From: an uncultured Clostridia bacterium
GTDB taxonomy: Bacteria > Bacillota > Clostridia > Christensenellales > UBA1242
Direction of reading: 5' to 3'
Length of the DNA: 43,345 nt
Assembly: GCA_944381235.1 (NCBI GenBank)
Contig: CALWKI010000045.1
Coordinates: 1 to 43,345, forward strand
Numbering within the stretch: the first letter of the stretch is position 1; each line of letters opens with the position of its first letter. The position numbers and the translations under genes are program-made. The notes beneath the pieces were generated by a model, which worked only from the letters and a program-made list of their open reading frames with translations, was not told the DNA's origin and did not search any database. Of the stretch, positions 31,194-42,700 are shown in pieces.

Positions 31194-32932
31194 TACTTTT
31201 TCCTCCTTTTATTGTTTTGACTTTCATATAGGTCTTTATACAACTCGCTTGTTCTAAGTAATTCATTATGGGTGCCGGTTTGTAAGATTTTTCCGGATTC
31301 CATAATGAAAATTAGATCGGCATCTTGAATACTTGACACGCGCTGTGAAATAATTATTTTTGTCGTCTTTGGAAGTTCTTCTCTAAATGATTTTCTAATT
31401 AATGTGTCTGTTTTTGTATCAACCGCACTTGTTGAGTCATCAAGAATAAGTATTTTTGGTTTTTTAAGTAGGGCACGCGCGATACATAATCTTTGCTTTT
31501 GACCGCCACTTACGTTTGTGCCACCTTCTTCAATGTAAGTATCATATTTGTCTGGCATTTTTTCAATAAATTCGTCGGCGCACGCAACATGGCACGCGTG
31601 TTTTATTTCTTCCATAGTTGCATCTTTGTTGCCCCACTTTAGATTTTCAGTTATAGTGCCTGAAAATAAAACATTTTTTTGAAGAACCACCGCAACGCCG
31701 TCACGAAGAGTTTCTAAGTCGTATTCTTTAACGTCTTTTCCGCCGACAAGAACACTTCCCATAGTCGCATCATATAATCTTGGAATGAGTGAAACAAGGG
31801 TTGTTTTAGAACTACCGGTATTACCTAAGACCCCAATTACTTGACCAGATTTTATATGTAGATTTATGTTTTTAAGACATAACTTTGAAATGTCGCCAGT
31901 GTAACTAAAAGAAACATTTTCAAAATCGACGTCTCCATTTTTGATTTTTTTAATAGGCGCTTCTGGATTGGTAATACTTGGTTTTTCTTCTAAAACTTCA
32001 ATTACTCTTTCGGCAGAAGGTCTTGCTATTGTTGTGCTAACAAGAATAAAAGAAAGCATCATAAGAGACATTAAAATTTGCATTGTATATGAAAACAATG
32101 TCGAGAGTTGACCGGTTTCAAGTTCACTACCGCCACTTCTTACAATTATTTCAGCTCCAAACCACGCAACAAATATCATACACGCGTACATAACAAATTG
32201 CATTAAAGGCGATGTGAGAGCAAGAATTTTTCGAGCCTTGGTATTATCTTTATATATTTGGTCGCTTACTTTGCTAAATTTTTCAATTTCATAGTCCTCT
32301 CTTACATATGATTTCACAACTCTTGCTGCTCTTACATTTTCTTGTACCACCTTATTCATATCATCATATTCTCTAATGACCCGTCTAAAAACAGGGTGAA
32401 CATTTTTTAAAATAAAATACAGACCAATGACAAGAATTGGTGAAGCAATAAGTATGATAAGTGCCATTGTGAGATTTATTGTAAAAGTTAAACTTAGAGC
32501 AAGGATTAACATCATTGGAGCACGAATTGCTGTTCTAATTATCATTTGATAGGCATTTTGTATAAAGTTTACGTCAGTTGTAAGCCTTGTTACGAGCCCT
32601 GCAGGTGAAAATTTATCTATATTCGCAAATGAGTATGTTTGAATTTTATTAAACATATCCTTTCTTAAATTCTTTGCAAAACCAGAACTTGCTTTTGCGC
32701 AAAATGCACCCGATAAAAAGCCAAAAAGTAGTGATAGAAGAGCCATAAAGGTTAAAAGCACTCCTAGTTTTAAAATCATACTCATATTTGAGGCATACAC
32801 TCCTTCGTCAATTAGATATGACATTATGTATGGAATTAATACCTCGAGTACAACTTCAAAAAATACAAATAGAGATGTGAGTAGGCTTGGTGTTTTGTAT
32901 TCTCTTATAGATTTTGCTAGTTTTTTTATCAT
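31193..32932 (-). CDS. ABC exporter half-transporter with degenerate ATP site (BmrC/YheI-like)
   Basis: 579 residues from ATG 32932. The codon 18 bases earlier (TTG) lies in the ribosome binding site AAGGAGA and is rejected. Six membrane helices (to about 310) precede the ATPase domain. Walker A is GNTGSSKTT (serine in place of the last glycine, seen in this subfamily), the signature is VSGGQKQRL, and Walker B runs LILDDSTSAVD, with aspartate where the catalytic glutamate should be. That change marks the non-hydrolysing site of heterodimeric exporters such as TM287/288, LmrCD and BmrCD. It is first in a two-gene operon whose promoter is embraced by a dyad (32988-33020). Confidence 0.92.
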   Translation of the reverse strand: MIKKLAKSIREYKTPSLLTSLFVFFEVVLEVLIPYIMSYLIDEGVYASNMSMILKLGVLLTFMALLSLLFGFLSGAFCAKASSGFAKNLRKDMFNKIQTYSFANIDKFSPAGLVTRLTTDVNFIQNAYQMIIRTAIRAPMMLILALSLTFTINLTMALIILIASPILVIGLYFILKNVHPVFRRVIREYDDMNKVVQENVRAARVVKSYVREDYEIEKFSKVSDQIYKDNTKARKILALTSPLMQFVMYACMIFVAWFGAEIIVRSGGSELETGQLSTLFSYTMQILMSLMMLSFILVSTTIARPSAERVIEVLEEKPSITNPEAPIKKIKNGDVDFENVSFSYTGDISKLCLKNINLHIKSGQVIGVLGNTGSSKTTLVSLIPRLYDATMGSVLVGGKDVKEYDLETLRDGVAVVLQKNVLFSGTITENLKWGNKDATMEEIKHACHVACADEFIEKMPDKYDTYIEEGGTNVSGGQKQRLCIARALLKKPKILILDDSTSAVDTKTDTLIRKSFREELPKTTKIIISQRVSSIQDADLIFIMESGKILQTGTHNELLRTSELYKDLYESQNNKRRKK

Positions 32933-32987
32933 AAATTTTCTCCTTTTCAATTTGTTTTTTATGCTCAGATTAACACAAAAAAATAAA

Positions 32988-33020
32988 GTTTACATTCTAG
33001 TTTTTTTGTAAGATGTAAAC
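32988..33020. promoter_or_regulatory. operator dyad across the exporter promoter
   Basis: GTTTACAT (32988-32995) and ATGTAAAC (33013-33020) are perfect inverted repeats with 17 bases between. They overlap both core promoter boxes, so a bound repressor would block the polymerase. Confidence 0.55.
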
Positions 33021-33022
33021 AA
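32994..33022 (-). promoter_or_regulatory. SigA-type promoter for the ABC exporter operon
   Basis: On the minus strand, TTGTTT (33022-33017), 17 bases and TAGAAT (32999-32994), about 60 bases before ATG 32932. Confidence 0.5.
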
Positions 33023-33638
33023 AATCTTAGTTAAATCTTTAATATAAACTAATCTTGCATTTGTCTAAAAACTAATTTTTCAAATAAACTAATAGAATAT
33101 TTAACAATTTTACAACACTTTGTCAAGTTATATTTTTTACATTTTTTCTTTTTTCGTCTAGTTATTTTTATATGAATTATGTTTTATAATGTTTAAATGT
33201 TTTTTATTTATTTTTATAAGAAAAAAATTGAATTTTAGATTAGTACTATATTACAAAAAAAGTTTAATCTATTAGAAAAAACAAATTGCGTAGAAGAATT
33301 ACGAATTATAACTCAGTATATTTTTATTTAAATTTGTTTTAATCCGACTAAATGGTCGTAAAAGAAAAGCCTATTAATGCTTGTCTTTTCCTTTATTTCA
33401 AATAAAATTTGAAAAATATTAAAGTTATGTTTTTTAATTTATCGAACAACTAGTCGAAGAAAAAACATTTTTAATTTTTGTAGAATAAAATGGCAAGAGA
33501 AAAAAGGTGTCCTTATATTTTTAAACTTAAAAATTTTAAAAAGTTATTAACAAAAAAATACGAAAATTGTGGATAGTTTACAAATAAAAACCTCCAAAAA
33601 ATTGAGTAAAAAAATGTAAAAAAATAATGGTAAAACGC
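33023..33638. other. AT-rich intergenic region, no gene seen
   Basis: Part of an 847-base gap (32933-33779) between divergent units. No frame has coding character. It holds three AAACTAAT copies (33046, 33069, 33086), a short CGAC/GTCG hairpin near 33346-33360, and a perfect dyad TTTCAAAT-AAA-ATTTGAAA (33396-33414). It is extremely poor in G and C. It may be a long 5' leader or upstream control region for the giant gene. Confidence 0.4.
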
Positions 33639-33667
33639 TTTGAAAATAGTATAAAATATGATAGTAT
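33639..33667 (+). promoter_or_regulatory. candidate promoter for the giant surface protein gene
   Basis: TTGAAA (33639-33644), 17 bases and TAGTAT (33662-33667). It would give a leader of about 105 bases. Weak -10 match. Confidence 0.3.
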
Positions 33668-33779
33668 TTTAACAAGAAAAAACGAAGATATTTTATCACG
33701 CTTATTTTTTATTTTTTAATAATAGAAATAAAATATTTTTGCATTATCTGTGGGATAATACTAAGGAGGAAATTTTCTT

Positions 33780-36700
33780 ATGAGTGACACTAGAGATGAT
33801 ATAAACAATAATCCAAATGAAAATAGGGTAAATGTAAATAATCCTAGTGGTTTAAGCGCTGGTAGTAATAACCTTTCACCAGGGGCTAATTCTTCTATGC
33901 CTAAAACGAATAGTCAGGTGCCACCACTTAAGGGGACTCCTCCGATTAAAAGTTCGACGCCTGGTCGTGGTGTCCCTCCGATTGTTGGAGGGTTTAAAGG
34001 TGTTCCGCCGATTGTTGGAGGGGTGCCTAGTCAAAAACCTAGTACTGTCAAAAGTGAAGAGGTTGAGGAGGAAGTAGACAGTGCGCTTGAAAATCTAGAG
34101 GAGAGCCCTCAAAACAAAAAGCCAAAGTCAAAAAAGAAAAAAAATATTGCACTTTTAATGATTTTTTTGGCTCTTCTTGCTTGCGGGGGGATTGTTCTTG
34201 GAATTTTTCTTGCACCAGAAAGAGAATATATCATAAGATTTGAGGGGTGGTATACTCAAGTTGAACCTTTGACAATTAGCGGAGGAGAAGTCTTTACGCC
34301 ACCAGTTATGGAAGATGTTTTAAATGACAGCGGGGAAGTCGTACTTGACTTTATTGGTTGGACTTATAAGGACGGACGAGATTATACGCCTGTAATTGTT
34401 AGTAGCGATTTGACATTATACGCAAAATATGAGGCAAAAGATATAACGACGACTTTTGTTATGCAAAACTTGTATAGCGAGAGACAAAATCAGTACATAT
34501 ATTTGACTTCGACAACAACTAAGTTTTTTGACGAAGAAATAGTGCTTGGTGATTTGGTAGAGGGAATAGTTAATTTTAGCGACGAAGAATATAATGGCTT
34601 TTCGAATGTAAAAGAGTACAATTTATCACAAGGTAGTATTGGAAACCAAATAAATGGGGTCACTATTGATGCATATATTGAGTTTTTAAGCAATTACTAC
34701 AACTTGGCAACTTTTACTATTCTTGGTGAAGAAGACGGGCTTGGGGCGCAAAGCAATATGGAAACACCAATGCAAGATAGTGTCGTTGTGGTAGGTTTTG
34801 AACCAAAAAATGTTACTATTGTATTTGACGACAACTTAGAAAGTATAAAAAATTCTTATTCCTCAGATGACGATTACAATGAAGGAGATTTTAACTTAGA
34901 AAACTCTAACTATCAGGTTACTTTTGGTGAAGATTTTGTTTTTCCAAGTTTTAGTGAGTTTTGGGATATTAATGCGAGAAATCACGACTTTGGTGGGTGG
35001 TCGCTCATAGACCCTGAACTTGACGAAGACGGGAATATTACGAATGCTAACTTTGGAGTTGGAGATACATATGTTGAAATAGGAGATAGTGTAAGAGTAA
35101 ATAGAGAATTTTTACATGACCAAACTGTAATTACTGTATATGCAATTTGGGAACAAGGTACAACTGACCTTGTAATTTATACAGATTATTCTTCGGATGC
35201 CTCGATTGAGACAAGTGTTTCGATTGGGGTGTCTAGGCCGCTCAAAGAATGGGCTGAAGATAATATTGGTGATATTGAAAGAGAAGGCTATGCACTTGTT
35301 GGGTTTAATACAAAAAGTGATGGAACTGGGGCAAGGCTAAACTTAGACACTGATATAAGTGGTGGAATGGATTCTTTGTATTACAATAGAGAACTCGGGG
35401 CTATTGTTTTATATGCTGTATATAGAAAGATAGTTGAGGAAACGTATATTGACATAAATGATGATGAAATTGATAGAGTTTTAATTGACGGGACAACCTT
35501 AGATGAAAGTGTATACGATTTAAGACTAAACGAAGGGTATGTTAGTGATAAAGAAGATGAGGGGTATAAGTATACCCTTGAAGATAGCATATCAATTACT
35601 TTTGATGATGAGACGCGTAGATACACCATTACTAATTTACTCGTAGATTCATATATCAATTTACCTAATTTTAGTAGGGAAAATTATTTGCTTTCTAGTT
35701 TCCTTATAAATAACAACATTTACACGATGACTGGGCAAGAGGAAAATGATAAGTATGTCTTGCGAGAACAGGATGTGACGGCAAACGCGACTCTTGAACT
35801 TGATGCAAGGTGGGAAGGGGTAGATTATGTATTTAATATTGCAGGTTTTGAGGGACAAAATAGGCAGATTAACATAAAATACGGAGAGAGACTTGGTATT
35901 ATTGTTGACTATGAATTTGTGGACAACGAGGGTGTTTTAAGTCTTGAAATATATGACGGAGAGGCGCAAGAAGAAATTGAATTAGTCACATTTGAAAGAA
36001 TGGGACACACTTTTAACTATTTTACAAACAATGACGTAGAGGTTCAAACAAGTTTCTTATCAAACTTTGTTGTTAATAAGAATTTTAATGAGATTGTGGC
36101 AGACTGGACAATTTGCACATACGATGTCATTTTCTACCTTCAAGGCGGTAGTTATGAGTATAGAGATGATGGTTTAGGGCTTACAAATTTTTATACAATC
36201 GAAGATGTAGAATATGGTACAACGCTTAATTTTGCGCAAATGTCAAATCCTGTAATTAGTTCTGTTACAAAACTAGGGTTTAACCTTATGGGGTGGGTAA
36301 GGACTGCGGATAGTGAAAACCTTGACTATAGTTATGATGAGACTGAGATTACTATTACAAATGACCTTGAACTTTTTGCTGTATGGCAAGAGGCAAGAAA
36401 GATAACTTTGTATCTTGATTATCTTGAAAGTCAAGAAGTTGTTTTATATACAGATAGGAATGGGCAGTTTACGCTTACAGGTAGAGAGTTTTATGGATAT
36501 GAATTTAGTTTATTTAGTTCTTCACCAGATGGGGATATGCTCGCGCAAAGTTATCATACAAGCGATACCCCACAAGATTATGAACTTTCGATTGACTTAG
36601 AATTATATGCGATGTGGGCAGAACTCACATTTAATAACGGAGACAAAGACGGGACATTTGTCGAAAGTGGAGAGGCTCCTCAATCTTTCTATGTAACAAA

Positions 36701-39700
36701 TAAAATTAACAATATTGCTTTACCAAATAATACTTTTACCCCAACCATGTATTATCAATTTGTTGGTTGGAAAAATGGTGATGAAATTTATTCGTCAAGT
36801 TTTGATATTAATTTAGACAAAACAGAACTTGACGGAGCGAGTGAAAATTATGTTGAAATACCTTTTAGTGCAAGTTGGGATTATAAAAATGTGCTTGTGA
36901 GGGTATTCTTTGACGAGGAAGGGGTGTCAACGCGCGCCGACCTTGAGGTTTATGCGAGTGTTGATAGTGAGACGGGTAATAGAGTGCTTGCTTTGTCAAA
37001 CTATAGGTTCCCAAGTAAGATTAATCACCAAATTGACTATATTTATGATAGCAATTCAGCAAGATACATAACAGACGAGGAAAGAGAAAGTTTATCGGTT
37101 GTATTAAATATTCCAAATCCAGACGAGACGCTTGAAAATATGGAATATGTTGAAAATAGTCACTTTGTTTATACCATTTATACAAAATGGAAATATACTT
37201 TATCATTTGAGTCTTATGAGGGAAGTGCATATCAAAGTGCGACGAGGTATGTAGGATCTAAGTACTACGAGGGAAACGACACTACAAATATTCCAATGCT
37301 AACGACTAGTGGCGTAAACAACATTTATTATGATGATTATGTCTTGCCAAGTGTGGGGAGTAGTCAGGGTGAGGATACAATTAATTTTGCCGTTGATAAA
37401 AGGACGTTTAGTTACTGGACTAGCGATGATTATGAAGGAAATTTGGCTTCAGGAAGTACAATTACTTTAACAAAAGACACGACTTTTACAGCAAATTGGG
37501 TAGGAACAAGTTACACAATTAATGTTATAGATGATGACGGTGTAAGTGGTAACAATCAAACAATAAACATTGAGAACGGACAAGACATTCAGTATGGCGA
37601 AAGTTATGATTTGTCTAGTTTAATTACTCTTGCGGTAGATAGGAGGCTTGTTGAAAGTTCGTATTATAAATATGTTGCAAGATTTGTTTATGAATACGAA
37701 ATAATAATTAGTGAAACAGAAAAGACAACTTATAGAGTAGAGTTTGATTTAGATGACACTATTGTCTTTGCGACCCTTGAAGGTGGAGAAAGTGGAGGGT
37801 TTATCTTAAATGACGACTTAGATGATGACGAGATAGATATTCATATTGAGTGGGAAGAGGTCAAATACGAGATTAATCTCAATTTAAATTCAACTGAGGG
37901 GCTTGCAACTTGGGATATAACAAAGGAGAATTTGCCAAGTAACGCGGTCATAAATTCTGATAACACTATCATTACTTATACAACAACATATAATGAGGTT
38001 AGAAGTGGAGAAACTGGACTAGTGTTAAATTATCTAGGGCTTACGCTTACTGGTTATAGAGTGAATGGTTTTAGTGGTATAAATGGGATGGTGGAAGATA
38101 CGCCAGTTCAAAATGAGGGGGGCGAAATTACCCACTATTTGTATCATTTTGTTGGGACTGCGGAGGAGTTTGATACATATGATAAGACACTTAGTATAGA
38201 TTGGGTAAAAACCTTGTCTGTTTCGATTAATTTAAATGGAGGTGAGGTAGCAAGCGAGGTGCCTACTACTTATGTTATTGATATAGACGAAACGGGCAAC
38301 GCTACGCTAAACCTTGAGGAATTTACTATTACAAGAGACGGGGCAAGTTTTGTTGGGTTCTATTACTCAAATAGTAGTGATAGTTTAAAACAATTTTCAA
38401 GTTATAATGCGTACACTGAAGAAAACGGGTTTACACTTAATTTAGACGAATTAATTAGTTTTGGCGAAATTGTTATAACAAGTGATGATGTGGCAAATTT
38501 CGGAAGTACTCAAAATAGTTCAATTACGCTTTATGCTATTTTTGTGGCCACGGGCAGGTTTACGACAGACAGAGATGTTGTCGGATTTTATGTACCAATG
38601 GTTGAAGATATGACGGAGTCGACTTTAAATAGTTTCAGCGTTGAATTTTTTGTCGGAGTTGAACTTAGTCTTGAAGACCTTATGGGGTACTATTTTGAAT
38701 TAGAGGGAACTGATGCATATATTCCTAATGGCTGGCAAGAAAATAGACAAGTGGTTTATCAAAAGGTTGTAACAAGTGACTTTACATTGTCTGCTGTTTG
38801 GGCGCAGTCTAATATCACAATTTACTTTAAAGATTATGACGGAAGTGATTTTGAAATAGGAGAATTAAGTTTTTCAGCTGCGGCTGGGGCTTCAGTTAAC
38901 CTTAACTATTACTTTACAAATGCGCAGGGGGTAACGAGACTTCCAGAACTGTATGGGTATAACTTTATAGGTTGGTCAGATGATTTAGGTGAAAACTTGA
39001 TATCAAGTACAAGTGACAAATTTGTTTATGATTCAGAAAACTTATATTCTATTCCAACATCGTCAACAAGTGTTTATGCAGTTTACGAGAGGGCTGAAGT
39101 TAGAATTACCTATGACCCAACTGAGACAATAGGAGTGTCATTACCTCAAGGCATGATTGTGGATACAGGCATTGAGTTTAGTAGTAGTTATTTGGTAAGA
39201 AATGACACAGGATATACAAGGGAATATTTTAATCTTGATGGCTTTAGTTTAACACGAGGGGCGGTTGTTGCAATTAGCGAAAGTATAACAATTAATAATG
39301 ACTTAGCAGATTATCTTGTTGAAACAACGCAAAATGATAAAAAAATCTATTCTCTTACACTTTATGCTGTTTGGACAAGACAGACAAAAGAAATTACTAT
39401 AAATCTAAATGGCGGAACTTTCTACAATAACGGAGTAGATGGTGATTTAGAGGCGTTTTATGATGCAATAAATAGTCAAAACTTACAAAGTGTTACAATA
39501 AATAGTAATAGTATTGTTATTAGGGCTTTTATTGGACTTGACGAAATTTATAGTATAGAACTTCCAACTAGAGAGTATTTTGCGAGAAGTAACTATGAAT
39601 TTGAAAAAATTAGTTTAAGCGGTGGAAATGGAGAGGATGTAAGCGGGACAAGTGTTCCTTGTAGAGATACTGTAGGCGTTACATATGAGGTTGGCTGGCT

Positions 39701-42700
39701 TGAAATTATAACGCTAAGAGTTTACGCTAACAGAAATTCAAGTGATGAAGAAAATACGGGAGATGAAATTAGAGTAGTGTATGGTAATGCACTAAACTTT
39801 GACTATGTCTCAAAAGCAATTACTGATTATTCCTCAACTTCGTCAAGTGGAAGAATTGAGTATGATATAGAATTTACCAAAGATAATTACTCATTGTCTG
39901 CTTTTACTTCTTCTCCTCAAGGTGGGGTGGTGTATAGCGGTAATGTAACTTTTAATTGGGACAATTTTGTAAATTCTTCAGGTGTAGTCAACATTTATTG
40001 CCAATGGGTAGGAAACAATTATTCCATTGAAATTCGTGCAAATGATAACGACTTAGATCCAAGTAGTATGACGGTTATTAGAGCAGATAATCTCGTTTAC
40101 GGTAGTGGTATTAAACTTGGAAATTATTATACTGACACGTCAAGAATAGACGGAGATGTCGGGTATTCTTTTAGTTACATTGCTGACGAGTTTGGTAATC
40201 ATTACTCTTTAGACGATATGTTTAATCCAGAAACAATAGGGGAAGATATTCCTTCTTCTCAAGTGTTTGTGTTTAATGTTTATTGGGAAGAAAAAGAATT
40301 CAATGTAACATATAATTTTGGCTCTGGTGTATATGTAAACGAAGATAATGAGCAAGTTTATAGTGTTACAGAGACCTATTTATACAAGAGTTCTGTCAAT
40401 GTACTTAATGCAAACGAGAGCAATACAATACATAACGAAGACTTAAATAGGGAAGTCATTCACGCACTATATAAATTTGACCACTTTACTACTAGTAGCA
40501 TAGAGTATGACGAGTCGGGAACGTTTACTATGCCTAACCATGACGTTGTGTTTGATGCTGTTTGGGTAAATAATGAAATAGTTTTAGTTGTTGACGCAAC
40601 TGGTTCATATTATAAAGAAGAAGATCAAATAGTAGGAAATGGACACTTTGAGGGTGGTCAGTATGAAAATATTTCTTTTGAGGGTATTAACAACTCAAGA
40701 ATGGTTGTGTCAAATATAAATATTGGGGATATTATTGACTTGTCCACTTTGCCACAACCTATAAATACTGGGTATGACTTTAACTATTTACATCTTTTAG
40801 GTTACACGGGTGAGGGAGTATTTGACGTTGTTGAGAATACTTTTAACACACTAGAAAAAACTGATAGTTTTGAAATTAATTCAAATGTAATTAGTTCGAC
40901 TGCGGGTTACGATCTTGAAAGTATTTGGAGTGAAGAACGAAATGCTTTTGTAATTTACTTTACAACTAACTGGACAGCGGATAGTTATGTTATTACATAT
41001 TCAACTTTAACGCCTAAGGTAGAAAATGGTTATCCTTTTGATGCAAGTGGAATTGTGACTAATATTGACGGGCTTCTTTCAGTTGTAGATTTTGGGCAAG
41101 CAACAACACTTGCAGGAGCCATGACTCTTAACGGCTGGAGGCAAATTGGTTGGAGTGTGTCAAATAATTTTGACGAGCAACGTTTACCTGGGAACGCCTT
41201 CTATTTCGGGAACGAACTAGGGGATGATACCAATAATATGGTAGATGAAGTTGCCCGCGTTTACAATTTCGAACTTGACGAAAACAACCAAATAACTTTA
41301 TACGGTATTTGGGAGCAAGAGAGTTTTAATATAACAATTAGTGACGGCGAGCAAAACGGGAACATTATAGTAAATAATAATAGCGGACAAAATAGTGTTG
41401 TGGTTGAATATCAATTTGACGAAGAGGCTAAACTTAGCGACCTTCTAACTCGCAACCAAATCACGCTTAACCCATATTCGTACGACGGCGTTTACTCTTA
41501 TCCAACTCACTTTAGTTATATGAGCACTGAGGGTGAGGAGACTATTATTTACTTAGATGATATGCTAAAGTTCTGCCTTGCACCTCAAGGGTTTATAAAT
41601 GGTGAAGATTTTGATAGTGATAATGTTAATTTAACTGTTGTGTATGAGGAAGTTTCTTATGCGATTCATTTTAATTTACAAGGTGGAAGGTTAGCGTATA
41701 ACAGTTCAAAATTGTTTGCAGAATACGACGAAGAGACAGGAATGTATACTCTTGAAGGAGAGGTTTTATATTCTAAGTTGTCAAGTGGTTTTAAAATTGA
41801 TAGTTATTTTGACGTAAAAGAAGATGCTATTACTAAAGAAGATGAGGACATTGTTTATACCTTTGCTGGTTGGGCAATTCAAGGGGTCGAGCCTTTAGAG
41901 GTTAGCATTCTCAAAGGAGAAGATTTTAAGTTTGTATTTAATGAAGGACAAAATGTACAAGATATTCTTTACCCAGAGAATAACTATGTATTTGAATTTT
42001 ATGCGGTTTATAACGACAAACTTGTAACTATTGACGGCGGTAATGGTAGCGTAATTGTGCCAAATGAAGAAACGGATGTTGACGGTCAAATTTGGACTTC
42101 GCTTGATTATGATGTTTATACCTATTCGTATTATGGGGCAAGTCTTAGTATTACTGAAGAATTGTATAGATTATTTGCCCTTACTAACTATCACGTTGAT
42201 ATAGATAGCATGCCAGACTCTCTTATTGTAGGAGAAGACGCGAGTGATAATACTATTGAAATAATTTGGCTTGGCAACACTAGGTATGTTGTCTTGGACT
42301 CTTATTATACTGACGGAAGCGGGGAATTTACAAGTGGGGAACTTTTGGTTGACGACAGTTTTATAACTAATGAATTTAAAATTTTGACAACAGATAATAG
42401 CGAGTATTATGGATACAAAGAGGTCTCTAGTCCTAGTGCGGAAAATTATGCTTATATTTACAATAATGTAACAGACGAATCTAGTTTTGAGTTGTATAAC
42501 TCAGACACAGATTACGCGGAAGGGACACGATTCTATGAACTTGTTACAAATAGGGCGCTTATAATAAAAACGCGTTATGGAGTTACCATTAATGATTTAT
42601 CTTTAGTAACTGTTACAAATGTGCCTAGTGACAAAATCTTTAGTGGCTGGATGGATAGTTACGGTGTATACTCAAATGTGCCTTTAGTTGTAGAAGGCGA

